From GCA-2862585 sp965277895 (GTDB lineage: Bacteria > Bacteroidota > Bacteroidia > Flavobacteriales > UBA7312): 64,000 bases of DNA. Below are positions 18,630-27,827 of the stretch, piece after piece. The stretch is taken from positions 1,364,001 through 1,428,000 of the forward strand of contig CBDIDR010000001.1 in assembly GCA_965277895.1 (NCBI GenBank). Reading direction: 5' to 3'. A program made the translations under genes and the position numbers. Every line of letters begins with the position of its first letter. Positions within the stretch are counted from its first letter, which is position 1. Under the pieces are notes generated by a model. That model worked only from the letters and a program-made list of their open reading frames with translations. It did no database searches and was not told the DNA's origin.

Positions 18630-19355
18630 ATGAAAAATTGGTTCGACACTTGGTTTAACAGTCCATACTACCACCTCCTTTATAAAGGCAGAGATTTTAG
18701 TGAAGCTGATAATTTTATTTCTAATCTTCTAGAACAATTAAACCCATCTGAACACCATTCTTTTTTAGATATTGCTTGTGGCAAAGGACGACATTCAATT
18801 TCTATAAATGAAAAAGGATTTAAGGTTGAAGGCATAGATTTATCAAAGGAGAGCATAGATTACGCCCATTCATTTAGCAATGAACGGCTTCATTTTAATG
18901 TACATGATATGAGGCAAGTCTATAAGCAAGATGAATTCGATTTTGTTTTAAACCTTTTTACAAGCTTTGGTTACTTCAATAGTGACAAAGAAAATGAAGA
19001 TGCTGTTAAAGCTATGTCTGCAAATCTTAAAACAGGTGGACAAATAGTCATTGACTTTATGAATTCAAAGAAAGTCATCTCTAAATTAGTTGAAAGTGAA
19101 GAGAAAAAAGTAGAACATATTCTATTTAAAATAAATAGAAGAGTTGAGAATGGCTATGTCATTAAGGATATAAAGTTCAATGATAATAATCAATCTTATC
19201 ACTTTACAGAAAAAGTTCGTGCTCTTACGCTAAACGATTTCAAGGAATTAGTAGATAAAGCTGGATTGAAAATTATAAATTTGTGGGGTGATTATGATTT
19301 TAATGACTTTGACGCAATTAATTCACAACGACTAATATTACTTTTACAGAAATGA
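18630..19355 (+). CDS. Class I SAM-dependent methyltransferase
   Basis: A 241-residue cytosolic protein with SAM-binding motif I LDIACGKGRHSISI near 44-57, an acidic loop 2 (VEGIDLSKESID) and the motif IV stretch FDFVLNLFTSFGYF. It is a stand-alone Rossmann methyltransferase; the substrate is unknown and I assign no more precise family. Its 3' end overlaps the ZIP transporter gene by 4 bp (ATGA), so translational coupling is likely. The -7 element TATATTTG sits four bases before its ATG. Confidence 0.8.
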   Translation: MKNWFDTWFNSPYYHLLYKGRDFSEADNFISNLLEQLNPSEHHSFLDIACGKGRHSISINEKGFKVEGIDLSKESIDYAHSFSNERLHFNVHDMRQVYKQDEFDFVLNLFTSFGYFNSDKENEDAVKAMSANLKTGGQIVIDFMNSKKVISKLVESEEKKVEHILFKINRRVENGYVIKDIKFNDNNQSYHFTEKVRALTLNDFKELVDKAGLKIINLWGDYDFNDFDAINSQRLILLLQK

Positions 19356-20062
19356 GTTTAACCAACTATATAGTTCTTTTCCTCTCTGTTTTTATTGGAG
19401 CATTTATTGCTTTTTATTTTAAAAATATCTCCAATAAAACAACAAAATTATTGATTTCATTCAGTGGTGCATATTTGTTTTCAATCACTGTGCTTCACTT
19501 AATGCCAGAAACATTTACCAATGAAAATAACCACATAATTGGACTTTTTGTTTTAATTGGTTTTTTCATTCAGATTATACTTGAACACTTTTCTCAAGGT
19601 GTGGAACACGGACATGGACATATTCATGGAAGTATACCTATGAGTATAATGATAGGGCTGTGTATTCACTCATTTATTGAAGGAATGCCTTTAGGTACAC
19701 CACATCATAACCATATTCACGCCCATACACACGATTCTTTACTTTCTGCAATTGTATTGCATAAAATTCCTGTAGCCATTGTCCTTACCCATATGCTTAT
19801 TCAAAGCAAAATGAGTAAAGTAAGAATATTACTCTTTGTAGTGATATTTGCATTAACAACACCTCTAGGCTCCTTTTTTAGCCAATACATCAGTAATATT
19901 TCGGGGTATTACCATGAAATAATGGCAATCGTAATTGGAATTTTTCTTCATATTTCGACTACAATTCTTTTTGAAAGTAGTGAAGGACACCACTTCAATA
20001 GTCAAAAAATATTAGCGATAATACTAGGAACAAGTATTGCTCTATTAAGCACATTCCTGTAA
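19352..20062 (+). CDS. ZIP family divalent metal transporter
   Basis: A 236-residue polytopic membrane protein with about eight hydrophobic segments. A cytosolic or loop His cluster (HGHGHIHG, HHNHIHAHTH) lies between them. The TM4 signature HSFIEG has metal-site residues His106 and Glu110, and TM5 has HKIP with His137 and Pro140, as in ZIP proteins that import Zn2+ or related ions. It overlaps the methyltransferase upstream by 4 bp and shares one base with the next gene, so it sits inside a tight operon running to recQ. The metal specificity is not predictable. Confidence 0.88.
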   Translation: MSLTNYIVLFLSVFIGAFIAFYFKNISNKTTKLLISFSGAYLFSITVLHLMPETFTNENNHIIGLFVLIGFFIQIILEHFSQGVEHGHGHIHGSIPMSIMIGLCIHSFIEGMPLGTPHHNHIHAHTHDSLLSAIVLHKIPVAIVLTHMLIQSKMSKVRILLFVVIFALTTPLGSFFSQYISNISGYYHEIMAIVIGIFLHISTTILFESSEGHHFNSQKILAIILGTSIALLSTFL

Positions 20063-20568
20063 TGAAAAGAATAGTAATAACAGGAGGTCCTGGAAGTGGA
20101 AAAACTAGTCTTATAGACGAGCTTAAACTGAAAGGCTACCACTGTTATGAAGAAGTTTCAAGACAGCTCATACAACGTATGGAAATATCTACTTCTTTCA
20201 AGGATTTAAACTTTGAAGATGAAGTGTTTAACCTAAGGAAAAACGATTTCCTTGACGCCTCAAAAGATTTACAGTTTTATGATAGAAGCATGATTGACAA
20301 CCTAGCTTATTTAACCAAAAATAAGCTTAAAGTTTCCGAAAAAATGGATAAAGATTGTAAACAGCATAAGTACTTCACAAAAGTATTCATTCTACCTCCA
20401 TGGAATGACATTTATGAAACCGACAACGAAAGAGTTGAGGACTATGAAGAAGCTGTAGAAATTCATAACTATCTGATAGAAGCCTACACCAATTACAACT
20501 ATTCTTTAATAGAAGTTCCAAAAACTACAGTTGAAGAACGCATTGATTTCATTCTGAATAGAATCTAA
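20062..20568 (+). CDS. Small AAA-family ATPase (AAA_28, NadR-like kinase fold)
   Basis: A 168-residue P-loop protein with GGPGSGKT at 8-15, followed by the YHCYEEVSRQLIQ segment seen in the AAA_28 family. There is a Walker B-like FYDRSMID stretch near 72-79. Proteins of this kind have been compared with NadR-type or other small-molecule kinases, but a substrate is not established. It starts on the last base of the ZIP stop codon (TAATG) and is followed by recQ after 17 bp. Its size is normal for the family. Confidence 0.75.
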   Translation: MKRIVITGGPGSGKTSLIDELKLKGYHCYEEVSRQLIQRMEISTSFKDLNFEDEVFNLRKNDFLDASKDLQFYDRSMIDNLAYLTKNKLKVSEKMDKDCKQHKYFTKVFILPPWNDIYETDNERVEDYEEAVEIHNYLIEAYTNYNYSLIEVPKTTVEERIDFILNRI

Positions 20569-20585
20569 TTCATATCTTCGTAAAG

Positions 20586-22490
20586 ATGTTGAGTCCAGAA
20601 AAAATATTGAAACAATATTGGGGCTTTGACTCTTTTAGAAGTTCTCAACTTGATGTTATTCATTCAATACTAGAAGGGAATGACACTCTTGTACTATTAC
20701 CTACTGGAGGAGGAAAATCCATATGCTTTCAAGTGCCCACTATGATGATGGAAGGTATTTGCATAGTCGTATCACCACTCATAGCCCTCATGAATGATCA
20801 AGTTTCAACTCTCAAGTCCAAGAACATCAGAGCTGTTGCAATTACCTCTGGAATGTCTCATTCCGAATTAGATATCACTCTCGATAATTGTATCTATGGA
20901 AATTATAAGTTTTTATACCTATCACCAGAACGCCTAGAGAATGAAATGGTAAAGGTAAGGCTTGAGAAAATGAACATCAACCTCATAGCTGTAGACGAAT
21001 CCCATTGTATTTCAGAATGGGGTTATAATTTTAGACCATCCTACCTTAAAATCTCAAATATTAGAACGATAAGTGATGCACCTATTATAGCTTTAACAGC
21101 TTCAGCTACAAAAACTGTTGTAGAAGATATTCAAGAAAAACTCGAGTTTAAAACCAAAAAGGTAATAAAAAGCAGTTTTTACAGAAAGGAACTCTCATAC
21201 GTAGTGCTCGAGCAAGAGGATAAAGACAGTAAAATCATTCAAGTTCTAAACAGAGTTAAAGGCTCTGCTATTATATACTGCAGAACAAGGAAAGAAACTA
21301 AGAGAATTCATACCGTATTGTCAGAACATGGCGTTTCTTCTCACTATTACCATGCTGGTTTAGATATAGTAGATAGAGAGTCTAAACAAAAACAATGGCT
21401 TCTCAATCACGTTAGGGTAATGGTAGCTACTAATGCTTTTGGAATGGGTATTGATAAGCATGACGTCAGACTCGTCGTACACAACTTCATCCCATCATCA
21501 TTAGAAGCTTATTACCAAGAAGCTGGAAGAGCAGGTAGAGATAAAAAGTTATCTTATGCCATCGTGATATGCAATAAACTAGACGTACACGAACTAAAAA
21601 AAGATATCGAAAATCATTATCCTGATATTGAAGAGATTAGGAATGTCTATCAACAATTAGCAAACTACTATGGCATTGCAAATGGTAGTGGGCAGTATTC
21701 TGAATTTCCATTTCATATTAGTGAGTTTTGCGAAAAATATTCTTTGAACTATCTCAAAACATTTAATACACTTAAATTGTTAGAGAAGGAAGAGTATATA
21801 AAATTGAGTGAAGCAATAAATCAACCCTCACGAATACATTTTAAAGTTTCTCACTCCGAATTGTATCAATTTCAAATTGCTAATAAAGCATTTGATTTAA
21901 TGCTTAAAATATTACTTCGTTCATACGGAACGCTATTTGAGGCTTTTACAAAGATACAAGAAAGCATCATCGCAAAAAGAGCACAACTCACTACCAAAGA
22001 AGTAAAAACGCTATTGAACAAGCTAAAAGAGATGGATATTTTGGATTATATACCTCAAAATAGCAACCCTAAGATATTGTTCCTGAGACAAAAAGTTGAA
22101 GCCAAAAAACTTAATATTTCAAAAGAAACTTTAGTTAAAAGAAAAAATAACGAAGAATCTAAAGCAAATTCGGTAATTGAATACGTCAGCAATCAACACT
22201 ATTGCAGAAGCAGTTTTCTGCAAGATTATTTTGGAGATGAAAACATAGAAAAATGTGGTAAATGCGATGTCTGTCTTGAAAAGAATAAGTTGAATATAAG
22301 TAATCAAGAATTTGATGTCATTATGAATGCCATCAAGGAATTGATTGAAAAAGAGCCAATGTCAGTTGACGATATCATCTTGAAAATTGTTGAATATAGA
22401 GAAGATAAAATGATAGAAGTATTACAGTTTTTAAGCGATAATGGACAAATTGCATTCAACGAAGAAAAGAAACTATATTGGATATCATAA
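20586..22490 (+). CDS. recQ: ATP-dependent DNA helicase RecQ
   Basis: A 634-residue superfamily 2 helicase that unwinds recombination and repair intermediates. Walker A LLPTGGGKS is at 37-45, followed by SPLIALMNDQV, the DESHCISEWG box near 137-146, SATKT and the C-terminal helicase motif QEAGRAGRD. The zinc-binding cluster (HYC, then CGKCDVC near 550) and a winged-helix part follow. No clear HRDC domain is seen, so it is the short-tailed RecQ type common in Bacteroidota, which often carry more than one recQ. The box TATCTTCG lies five bases before the ATG. Confidence 0.93.
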   Translation: MLSPEKILKQYWGFDSFRSSQLDVIHSILEGNDTLVLLPTGGGKSICFQVPTMMMEGICIVVSPLIALMNDQVSTLKSKNIRAVAITSGMSHSELDITLDNCIYGNYKFLYLSPERLENEMVKVRLEKMNINLIAVDESHCISEWGYNFRPSYLKISNIRTISDAPIIALTASATKTVVEDIQEKLEFKTKKVIKSSFYRKELSYVVLEQEDKDSKIIQVLNRVKGSAIIYCRTRKETKRIHTVLSEHGVSSHYYHAGLDIVDRESKQKQWLLNHVRVMVATNAFGMGIDKHDVRLVVHNFIPSSLEAYYQEAGRAGRDKKLSYAIVICNKLDVHELKKDIENHYPDIEEIRNVYQQLANYYGIANGSGQYSEFPFHISEFCEKYSLNYLKTFNTLKLLEKEEYIKLSEAINQPSRIHFKVSHSELYQFQIANKAFDLMLKILLRSYGTLFEAFTKIQESIIAKRAQLTTKEVKTLLNKLKEMDILDYIPQNSNPKILFLRQKVEAKKLNISKETLVKRKNNEESKANSVIEYVSNQHYCRSSFLQDYFGDENIEKCGKCDVCLEKNKLNISNQEFDVIMNAIKELIEKEPMSVDDIILKIVEYREDKMIEVLQFLSDNGQIAFNEEKKLYWIS

Positions 22491-22511
22491 AAAGTGTAAT
22501 TTCGTCGATAT

Positions 22512-23456
22512 ATGAAATCAAACCTTAGAATTGTCTTCATGGGTACACCAGAATTTGCTACCCACTCCTTAAGATTAGTCGTTGAATCTGGATATAATGT
22601 GGTAGGCGTAATAACTGCACCCGACAGACCATCAGGAAGAGGTCAGAAAATCAATTATTCCTCTGTAAAAGAATATGCAGTTGAAAAGGGTTTACACCTT
22701 ATGCAACCAACAAACCTAAAGGACCCAACATTCATAGAAGAACTGAAGGCTTTAAATGCAGACATTCAAATCGTAGTTGCATTCAGAATGTTACCTGAGG
22801 TGATTTGGAAAATGCCATCTAAAGGCACACTAAATTTACACGCTTCATTACTTCCTAAGTACAGAGGTGCTGCACCCATAAACTGGGCAATAATAAACGG
22901 AGAAAAAGAAAGTGGAGTGACAACTTTTTTCATTGAAAAAGAAATAGATACTGGAAACATTATCTTACAAGAGAAAGTAAGTATTGAAGAAAATGAAAAT
23001 GCTGGACATCTCCACGATAAACTAATGGAGGTAGGTGGTAAATTGGTTTGTGAAACCATTGATAAAATTAGTTCAGGTAAAATTGAAGGAACTGCCCAGA
23101 ATGGAAAGGCTACACAAGCTCCAAAAATCTTCAAAAAAGACTGTCAAATCAATTGGAGTGATAGTATAGAAAATATCCACAATTTTATAAGAGGTCTCTC
23201 ACCCTACCCAACAGCATGGACATTTGTTGATGAAGAGCAAAAACAAAACATAAAAGTGTTCAAGTCTTCTATTCAAAAAACTAGCCATTCTGAAAGTAGT
23301 GGTAAAATTATTACTGATGGAAAAAGTGAATTAAAAGTAGCAGTAAATGGTGGTTTTATTCAACTTCATGAAATACAGCTTTCTGGAAAGAAAAAAATGA
23401 AGACTGAAGACTTTTTAAGAGGTTATCGCTTTGCAGAGGATATAATTTTAAAATAA
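22512..23456 (+). CDS. fmt: Methionyl-tRNA formyltransferase
   Basis: This 314-residue enzyme formylates initiator Met-tRNA using 10-formyl-tetrahydrofolate. The N-terminal MGTPEFA block, the family signature SLLPKYRGAAPINWAI (about 111-126) with the catalytic Asn/His/Asp environment (HASLLP, ETGVT-like ESGVT, DTGNI), and a C-terminal OB-like domain are all visible. The length is canonical. It follows recQ by 21 bp, with a possible own promoter (TAATTTCG) in that gap, and overlaps trmH by one base. Confidence 0.95.
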   Translation: MKSNLRIVFMGTPEFATHSLRLVVESGYNVVGVITAPDRPSGRGQKINYSSVKEYAVEKGLHLMQPTNLKDPTFIEELKALNADIQIVVAFRMLPEVIWKMPSKGTLNLHASLLPKYRGAAPINWAIINGEKESGVTTFFIEKEIDTGNIILQEKVSIEENENAGHLHDKLMEVGGKLVCETIDKISSGKIEGTAQNGKATQAPKIFKKDCQINWSDSIENIHNFIRGLSPYPTAWTFVDEEQKQNIKVFKSSIQKTSHSESSGKIITDGKSELKVAVNGGFIQLHEIQLSGKKKMKTEDFLRGYRFAEDIILK

Positions 23457-24130
23457 TGAAACCCTTAACAAATCATTTATTAAATCTAGTTACTGACAGA
23501 AGAAAAGAGCTTTTTCTTTCGAATTTAGAGAAAAGAACTAAATACCTTACTGTAGTACTAGAGAATATTTACCAACCACTAAATGCTAGTGCAGTTTTAC
23601 GCTCTTGCGATTGCTTTGGTATTCAAGACGTTCATGTGATTGAAAATTACAACGAATTTTCTCCAGATACAGAAGTAGGCATGGGCTCATCAAACTGGCT
23701 AAGCATAAATAGGTACAATAAAAAAGAAAACAATACAGCAGAATGTATTGCATCACTCAAAAAACAAGGTTATAGAATTGTAGCCGCTTGTCCAGATAGT
23801 TCAAAAAAAACTATTGAAGAGTTTGAATTATCAAAGGGTAAAACCGCCTTATTCTTTGGTGCAGAAGTTGATGGGCTTAGCAATACCGTTTTAGAAGAAG
23901 CCGATGAATGCATTACCATTCCTATGTATGGCTTTACAGAAAGTTTTAATTTATCTGTATCAGCAGCCATTTGCCTATATCAAATGCGAATGAAATTAGA
24001 GCAAAAAACAATTGACTGGAAACTAAATGAAGAAGAAAAAGACCATATTCTTCTCAATTGGTTACGTTATAGCATTGACCGCTCTGAAATTGTAGAAGAA
24101 GATTTTTATAAAAATAGATTAGGGAGCTAA
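23456..24130 (+). CDS. trmH: tRNA (guanosine-2'-O)-methyltransferase, SpoU/TrmH type
   Basis: A 224-residue SPOUT methyltransferase with the three motifs of the family: NASAVLRSCDCFGI (motif 1), ALFFGAEVDGLS (motif 2) and IPMYGFTESFNLSVSAAI (motif 3). Motif 1 contains the Arg and Asn needed for 2'-O methylation. The short C-terminal helix and length are closest to TrmH, which makes Gm18 in tRNA; other SpoU targets are possible. It starts on the fmt stop (TAATG) and its end overlaps the convergent pdxH gene by 12 bp. Confidence 0.85.
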   Translation: MKPLTNHLLNLVTDRRKELFLSNLEKRTKYLTVVLENIYQPLNASAVLRSCDCFGIQDVHVIENYNEFSPDTEVGMGSSNWLSINRYNKKENNTAECIASLKKQGYRIVAACPDSSKKTIEEFELSKGKTALFFGAEVDGLSNTVLEEADECITIPMYGFTESFNLSVSAAICLYQMRMKLEQKTIDWKLNEEEKDHILLNWLRYSIDRSEIVEEDFYKNRLGS

Positions 24131-24751
24131 TCGAACTATTTTCCACTCCTCACCTTCTAAACTATAAACGAACCTGTCGTGCAAACGACTTGACCTACCC
24201 TGCCAAAATTCAATTTTATCAGGAACAATACAATAGCCACCCCAATGAGGAGGACGAGGCACATTTTCAGTATATTGAGAAGAAAAATCTTTAACATTTT
24301 TGTTTAAAACTTCTCTTGATTCTATAACCGAACTTTGAGGAGACGACCAAGCCCCTATTTTACTTTCATATGGACGGCTGTTAAAGTAGTCTTCAGAAGC
24401 TTCAGAAGACAATTTTTCAATACGACCACTAATTCTCACTTGCCTCTCTGATTCATACCAAAAGAAGTTCATGCAAACAGAGGGGTTACTTTCAATATCT
24501 TGTGATTTCTGGCTATTGTAGTTAGTGAAAAAAACAAAGCCTTTATCTTCCAACCCCCTTAATAAAAGCACTCTTGAACTTGGTTTTCCTTCAGCGTTTA
24601 CCGTAGATAGAACAAAAGCATTTGGTTCAGAAACATGCTCAAGAGCATCAGTCATCCATGATTTAAAAAGATCAAAAGGGTGAGCCGTCAAATCATCAAA
24701 ATTCAGTTCATTTTTGACGTAATCGGTTCTGATATTTTTAATACTTTTCAT
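24119..24751 (-). CDS. pdxH: Pyridoxamine 5'-phosphate oxidase
   Basis: This 210-residue FMN enzyme oxidises PNP and PMP to pyridoxal 5'-phosphate. Family blocks are present: PNAFVLSTVNAEGKPSSRVL near the N-terminus, the FMN-binding GFVFFTNYNSQKSQDI, SVCMNFFW, and the C-terminal EFWQGRSSRLHDR with R-x-P-like end (VRLAP). The length is canonical. Its last 12 bases overlap the 3' end of trmH on the opposite strand. A minus-strand TAATTTTG box ends four bases before the ATG, predicting a leaderless transcript. Confidence 0.95.
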   Translation of the reverse strand: MKSIKNIRTDYVKNELNFDDLTAHPFDLFKSWMTDALEHVSEPNAFVLSTVNAEGKPSSRVLLLRGLEDKGFVFFTNYNSQKSQDIESNPSVCMNFFWYESERQVRISGRIEKLSSEASEDYFNSRPYESKIGAWSSPQSSVIESREVLNKNVKDFSSQYTENVPRPPHWGGYCIVPDKIEFWQGRSSRLHDRFVYSLEGEEWKIVRLAP

Positions 24752-24755
24752 AAAT

Positions 24756-24773
24756 CAAAATTACCTATTTTTG
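24756..24773. promoter_or_regulatory. Back-to-back -7 elements for pdxH and ispH
   Basis: CAAAATTA (minus-strand TAATTTTG, 24756-24763) serves pdxH with a four-base gap to its ATG. TATTTTTG (24766-24773) serves ispH with a 38-base gap. Only two bases separate the elements, so the two polymerases would compete for the same DNA. Confidence 0.5.
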
Positions 24774-24811
24774 TTGAGCTTAATTAACTAATTCATTAGT
24801 TTTTACACAAA

Positions 24812-26038
24812 ATGAAAAAATTCGACGTACCAGAATTTTACCGTTCATCTATAATTGCTTCGATTAAAGAAAAACGACGAAATCTTGACCCAAAAAAGAA
24901 AGATTTCACACCTTCTATTGTTGATTTCGGACCAGTGCAATTTCACTTAGCTAGACACTTTGGATTTTGCTATGGTGTTGAAAATGCTATTGAAATATCG
25001 TACAAGGCTATAGAGGAAAACCCTGATAAAAATATTTACCTATTGAGCCAGATGATTCATAACCCTATTGTTAATGACGATTTAATTTCAAGGGGTTTGA
25101 GATTTATCATGGACACCGAGGGAAATCAACTTATTGATTGGGATGAAATTAATTCTGATGATGTTGTAATTACACCTGCATTTGGTACAACTATTGAAAT
25201 CAAACAATTGCTAGAGGACAAAAACATTAAGCTCGAAAAATACGATACTACTTGTCCTTTTGTAACTAGAGTTTGGAAAAAAGCGAGTAGTATAGGTACA
25301 AATGATTATTCGATAATTATTCATGGGAAACACAAACATGAAGAAACGAAAGCAACTTTTTCTCACTCAATGCAAAACGCTCCATCCTTAATCATTAAGG
25401 ATTTAAATGAAGCAAAACAATTAGTTGATTTTATAGAGGGAAAACTTCCAGAGGATGATTTTTATATCGTCTTTAAAGGTAAGTACTCAAAGGGCTTTGA
25501 TTTAAAAAAGGATTTACAAAAAATAGGCGTCGTCAATCAGACTACCATGCTAGCCAGCGAAACCGAAGAGATATCTAATTTCTTGAAGGATTTCATCATT
25601 AACAAACATGGTGAAGATAATTACAAAGACTATTTTGCAGACACTAGAGATACGCTTTGCTACGCGACTAACGAAAATCAAAAGGCAACCTACGGACTGC
25701 TAAACGTTCCTGCAGATATAGCCATTGTTGTTGGAGGATATAATAGCTCTAACACCTCTCACCTTGTTGAGTTATGCGAGCATAAACTCCCAACCTATTT
25801 CATTAAATCTTATAAGGAAATACTGTCAAGAGATACTATCAGGCATTTCAAATACGAAGAGAAGGAAATAGTAGAAACTAATAACTTTTTGCCTAATAAA
25901 AAGAATGTTAAAATTATCTTAACCTCTGGAGCTTCATGTCCTGACTCTGAGGTAGATAAAGTCCTTAATAAACTATTAACATTTTTTGAGGATACAAATC
26001 CGATTGAGGAAGTATTGAACGATTTTAGTTCAAAATAG
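24812..26038 (+). CDS. ispH: 4-hydroxy-3-methylbut-2-enyl diphosphate reductase
   Basis: This 4Fe-4S enzyme performs the last step of the MEP isoprenoid pathway. The three cluster cysteines are visible: Cys53 (HFGFCYGVENAI), Cys148 (DTTCPFV) and a third near 376 (GASCPDSEVD). The HGKHKHEETKAT segment and the catalytic TxxE-like block (SETEEIS) are present. At 408 residues it is about 90 longer than E. coli IspH, with an N-terminal extension of about 40 residues and internal additions, as in the long Bacteroidota form. Its end overlaps convergent cmk by 14 bp. Confidence 0.93.
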   Translation: MKKFDVPEFYRSSIIASIKEKRRNLDPKKKDFTPSIVDFGPVQFHLARHFGFCYGVENAIEISYKAIEENPDKNIYLLSQMIHNPIVNDDLISRGLRFIMDTEGNQLIDWDEINSDDVVITPAFGTTIEIKQLLEDKNIKLEKYDTTCPFVTRVWKKASSIGTNDYSIIIHGKHKHEETKATFSHSMQNAPSLIIKDLNEAKQLVDFIEGKLPEDDFYIVFKGKYSKGFDLKKDLQKIGVVNQTTMLASETEEISNFLKDFIINKHGEDNYKDYFADTRDTLCYATNENQKATYGLLNVPADIAIVVGGYNSSNTSHLVELCEHKLPTYFIKSYKEILSRDTIRHFKYEEKEIVETNNFLPNKKNVKIILTSGASCPDSEVDKVLNKLLTFFEDTNPIEEVLNDFSSK

Positions 26039-26702
26039 TGATTTCATAAGCTTCCAGAACTTTTTCAAACTGCTCTTCTTTTGTCATATTGGTATTATCA
26101 ATTACAATGGCGTTTTCTGAAACTATAAGCGGATTTTCTTTTCTAGTGCTATCGTCTTCATCACGGTCTTTCAAGTTCTTTAAAACATCTTCAAAACTAA
26201 CATCTTTCAGCTCCAAAGATCGTCTTCTTGCTCGTTCTTCTACTGAAGCCGTAACAAATAGCTTTAATTCAGCATTTGGAAATACTACAGAGCCAATATC
26301 TCTTCCATCCATCACAACACCTTTGTTTCGTCCAATTTCTCTTTGAATAGATATCATTTTTTGCCTAACAGCCTTTATTTTACTGATTTTACTAACGTTT
26401 TCAGAAACCCACAAGCCACGAATTTCACTTTCTACATTTTTACCGTCTAAAAAGGTTTGGCATTCGTTGTTTGCCTTATCGTATTCAAATGATACGCTAA
26501 CGTCATCTAGTTTATCAAGCAACAGTTCCTCATCAATAAGACCATCAGAAATAATGTTATTTCGAAGAGCATATAAACAAATCGCTCTATACATAGCACC
26601 CGTGTCAATATATATATAACCTAAGTGGTTGGACAATTGCTTAGCAATAGTACTCTTACCGCATGAGGAATGTCCGTCAATTGCTATGTTTATTTTTTTC
26701 AT
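26025..26702 (-). CDS. cmk: Cytidylate kinase
   Basis: A 225-residue NMP kinase that phosphorylates CMP and dCMP. The P-loop GHSSCGKST is at 10-18, followed by YIDTGAMYRA, the CMP-specific VMDGRDIGSVVFP block and the lid segment with RRR (ARRRSLE). The length is canonical. On the minus strand it overlaps the end of porQ by 26 bp; the porQ-cmk pairing is common in Bacteroidota. The start at 26702 fits the conserved N-terminus (INIAIDGHSSCGKS). Confidence 0.95.
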   Translation of the reverse strand: MKKINIAIDGHSSCGKSTIAKQLSNHLGYIYIDTGAMYRAICLYALRNNIISDGLIDEELLLDKLDDVSVSFEYDKANNECQTFLDGKNVESEIRGLWVSENVSKISKIKAVRQKMISIQREIGRNKGVVMDGRDIGSVVFPNAELKLFVTASVEERARRRSLELKDVSFEDVLKNLKDRDEDDSTRKENPLIVSENAIVIDNTNMTKEEQFEKVLEAYEITILN

Positions 26703-27717
26703 CTTTTTTATAGAACTTGGAAAAATCGGTTATAAAGGAAAAGTAATTTGGTGAGCCATGCAAGTGATATGTTGATCTTCCGTAATTTATTGTAAAATGC
26801 GATAATTTTACACCAACACCCCAAGAAAAACCAACCATACCTAAATAAGAATTGAGTTTCAGCTCTTGTCTTCTTCTAGGATTATATCCCATTCGTAATT
26901 GAATACGTTTTCCAATACTCAATTCACCGCCTAAGTCAACATGTCGAAAAAGTTTAGATCCGAAACCTTTCTCAGAAAAAGGTTCTGGACTAAGATTTGA
27001 ATTAGTCTCTTCATAAGGATTGGTTAAATCCCAACGTTCAATATTTTTATAGCCAAGTGAAAAACGAAAAGGAAGATGTTCTAAACGTTTGGATACTCCA
27101 AAATCGACTTGAAATGGCAAATCTTCTTTTGTGCTAGCATACGTGCTCAGTTGCCTGCCATAGTTTTTAGCTATTAGAGACATGAAAAAATTCTTTTTTA
27201 CATCTGTATAAGCTAAGGCTAAATCAGAAGCAATTGCTGTAGATTGGTAGCTTTCAAAATTTGAAAACAATGACTTTAGATTAGCACCTAAAACCCATTT
27301 TTCAGAGAGTCTTTTACTAACTCCAAGTGATATTATTTGTTCACTAGCATTAAAGTTACCTAAGTTTTGAGACGTATAATCTGTTTGAGTAAATTCTCCG
27401 TAACCAATAGACTTCACAGAAACTCCAATTGTTCCAAACTGTTTAAAAGGAAAAGCGTAAGAAGCAGATATAAAATTTATATCTGCAAAGTAATCCACAA
27501 AATTCAAGGACAACTTATGATACATTCCATCATTCAACATAGATGGATTGTTTATGCCGTTTTCCACGTCTCCATCATAAATTGAAAGAGGTTGGTTGAG
27601 TATAGCTTGTCTAGATGATAAAGATAGATTTAAAGATTGAAAAGCGTCATTTTCATACTGTGCTAATACAGAAGTATTAAGCAAAAAAATACATACAAAA
27701 AGAGCCAATATTCTCAT
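26677..27717 (-). CDS. porQ: Type IX secretion system protein PorQ
   Basis: About 346 residues from the internal ATG at 27717, which directly starts the signal peptide (MRILALFVCIFLLNTSVLAQ); an ATG at 27732 is less likely. The mature part is an outer-membrane beta-barrel of the PorQ/PorV-like type: NGINNPSMLNDGMYHKLSLNF early, GTIGVSVKSIGYGEF in the first half, and SYLGMVGFSWGVGVKLSHF near the end. In type IX secretion PorQ belongs to the attachment complex with PorU, PorV and PorZ. The gene overlaps cmk by 26 bp. The window also has a T9SS substrate and a plug protein. Confidence 0.88.
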   Translation of the reverse strand: MRILALFVCIFLLNTSVLAQYENDAFQSLNLSLSSRQAILNQPLSIYDGDVENGINNPSMLNDGMYHKLSLNFVDYFADINFISASYAFPFKQFGTIGVSVKSIGYGEFTQTDYTSQNLGNFNASEQIISLGVSKRLSEKWVLGANLKSLFSNFESYQSTAIASDLALAYTDVKKNFFMSLIAKNYGRQLSTYASTKEDLPFQVDFGVSKRLEHLPFRFSLGYKNIERWDLTNPYEETNSNLSPEPFSEKGFGSKLFRHVDLGGELSIGKRIQLRMGYNPRRRQELKLNSYLGMVGFSWGVGVKLSHFTINYGRSTYHLHGSPNYFSFITDFSKFYKKDEKNKHSN

Positions 27718-27776
27718 TACACAAAGAAACAAATGTTATTAAATATAACGAACCTTTTTACACTTATTATATAAAA

Positions 27777-27801
27777 AAAAGCACGGCTTAACCGTGCTTT
27801 T
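27777..27801 (-). terminator. Rho-independent terminator
   Basis: A 10-bp stem (AAAAGCACGG / CCGTGCTTTT) with a short loop lies 27 bp downstream of the barrel-protein gene (27828-28484). It has a T run on the minus strand and separates that gene from porQ. Confidence 0.85.
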
Positions 27802-27827
27802 CTATTTCTATTATTTTTTTAAACTAA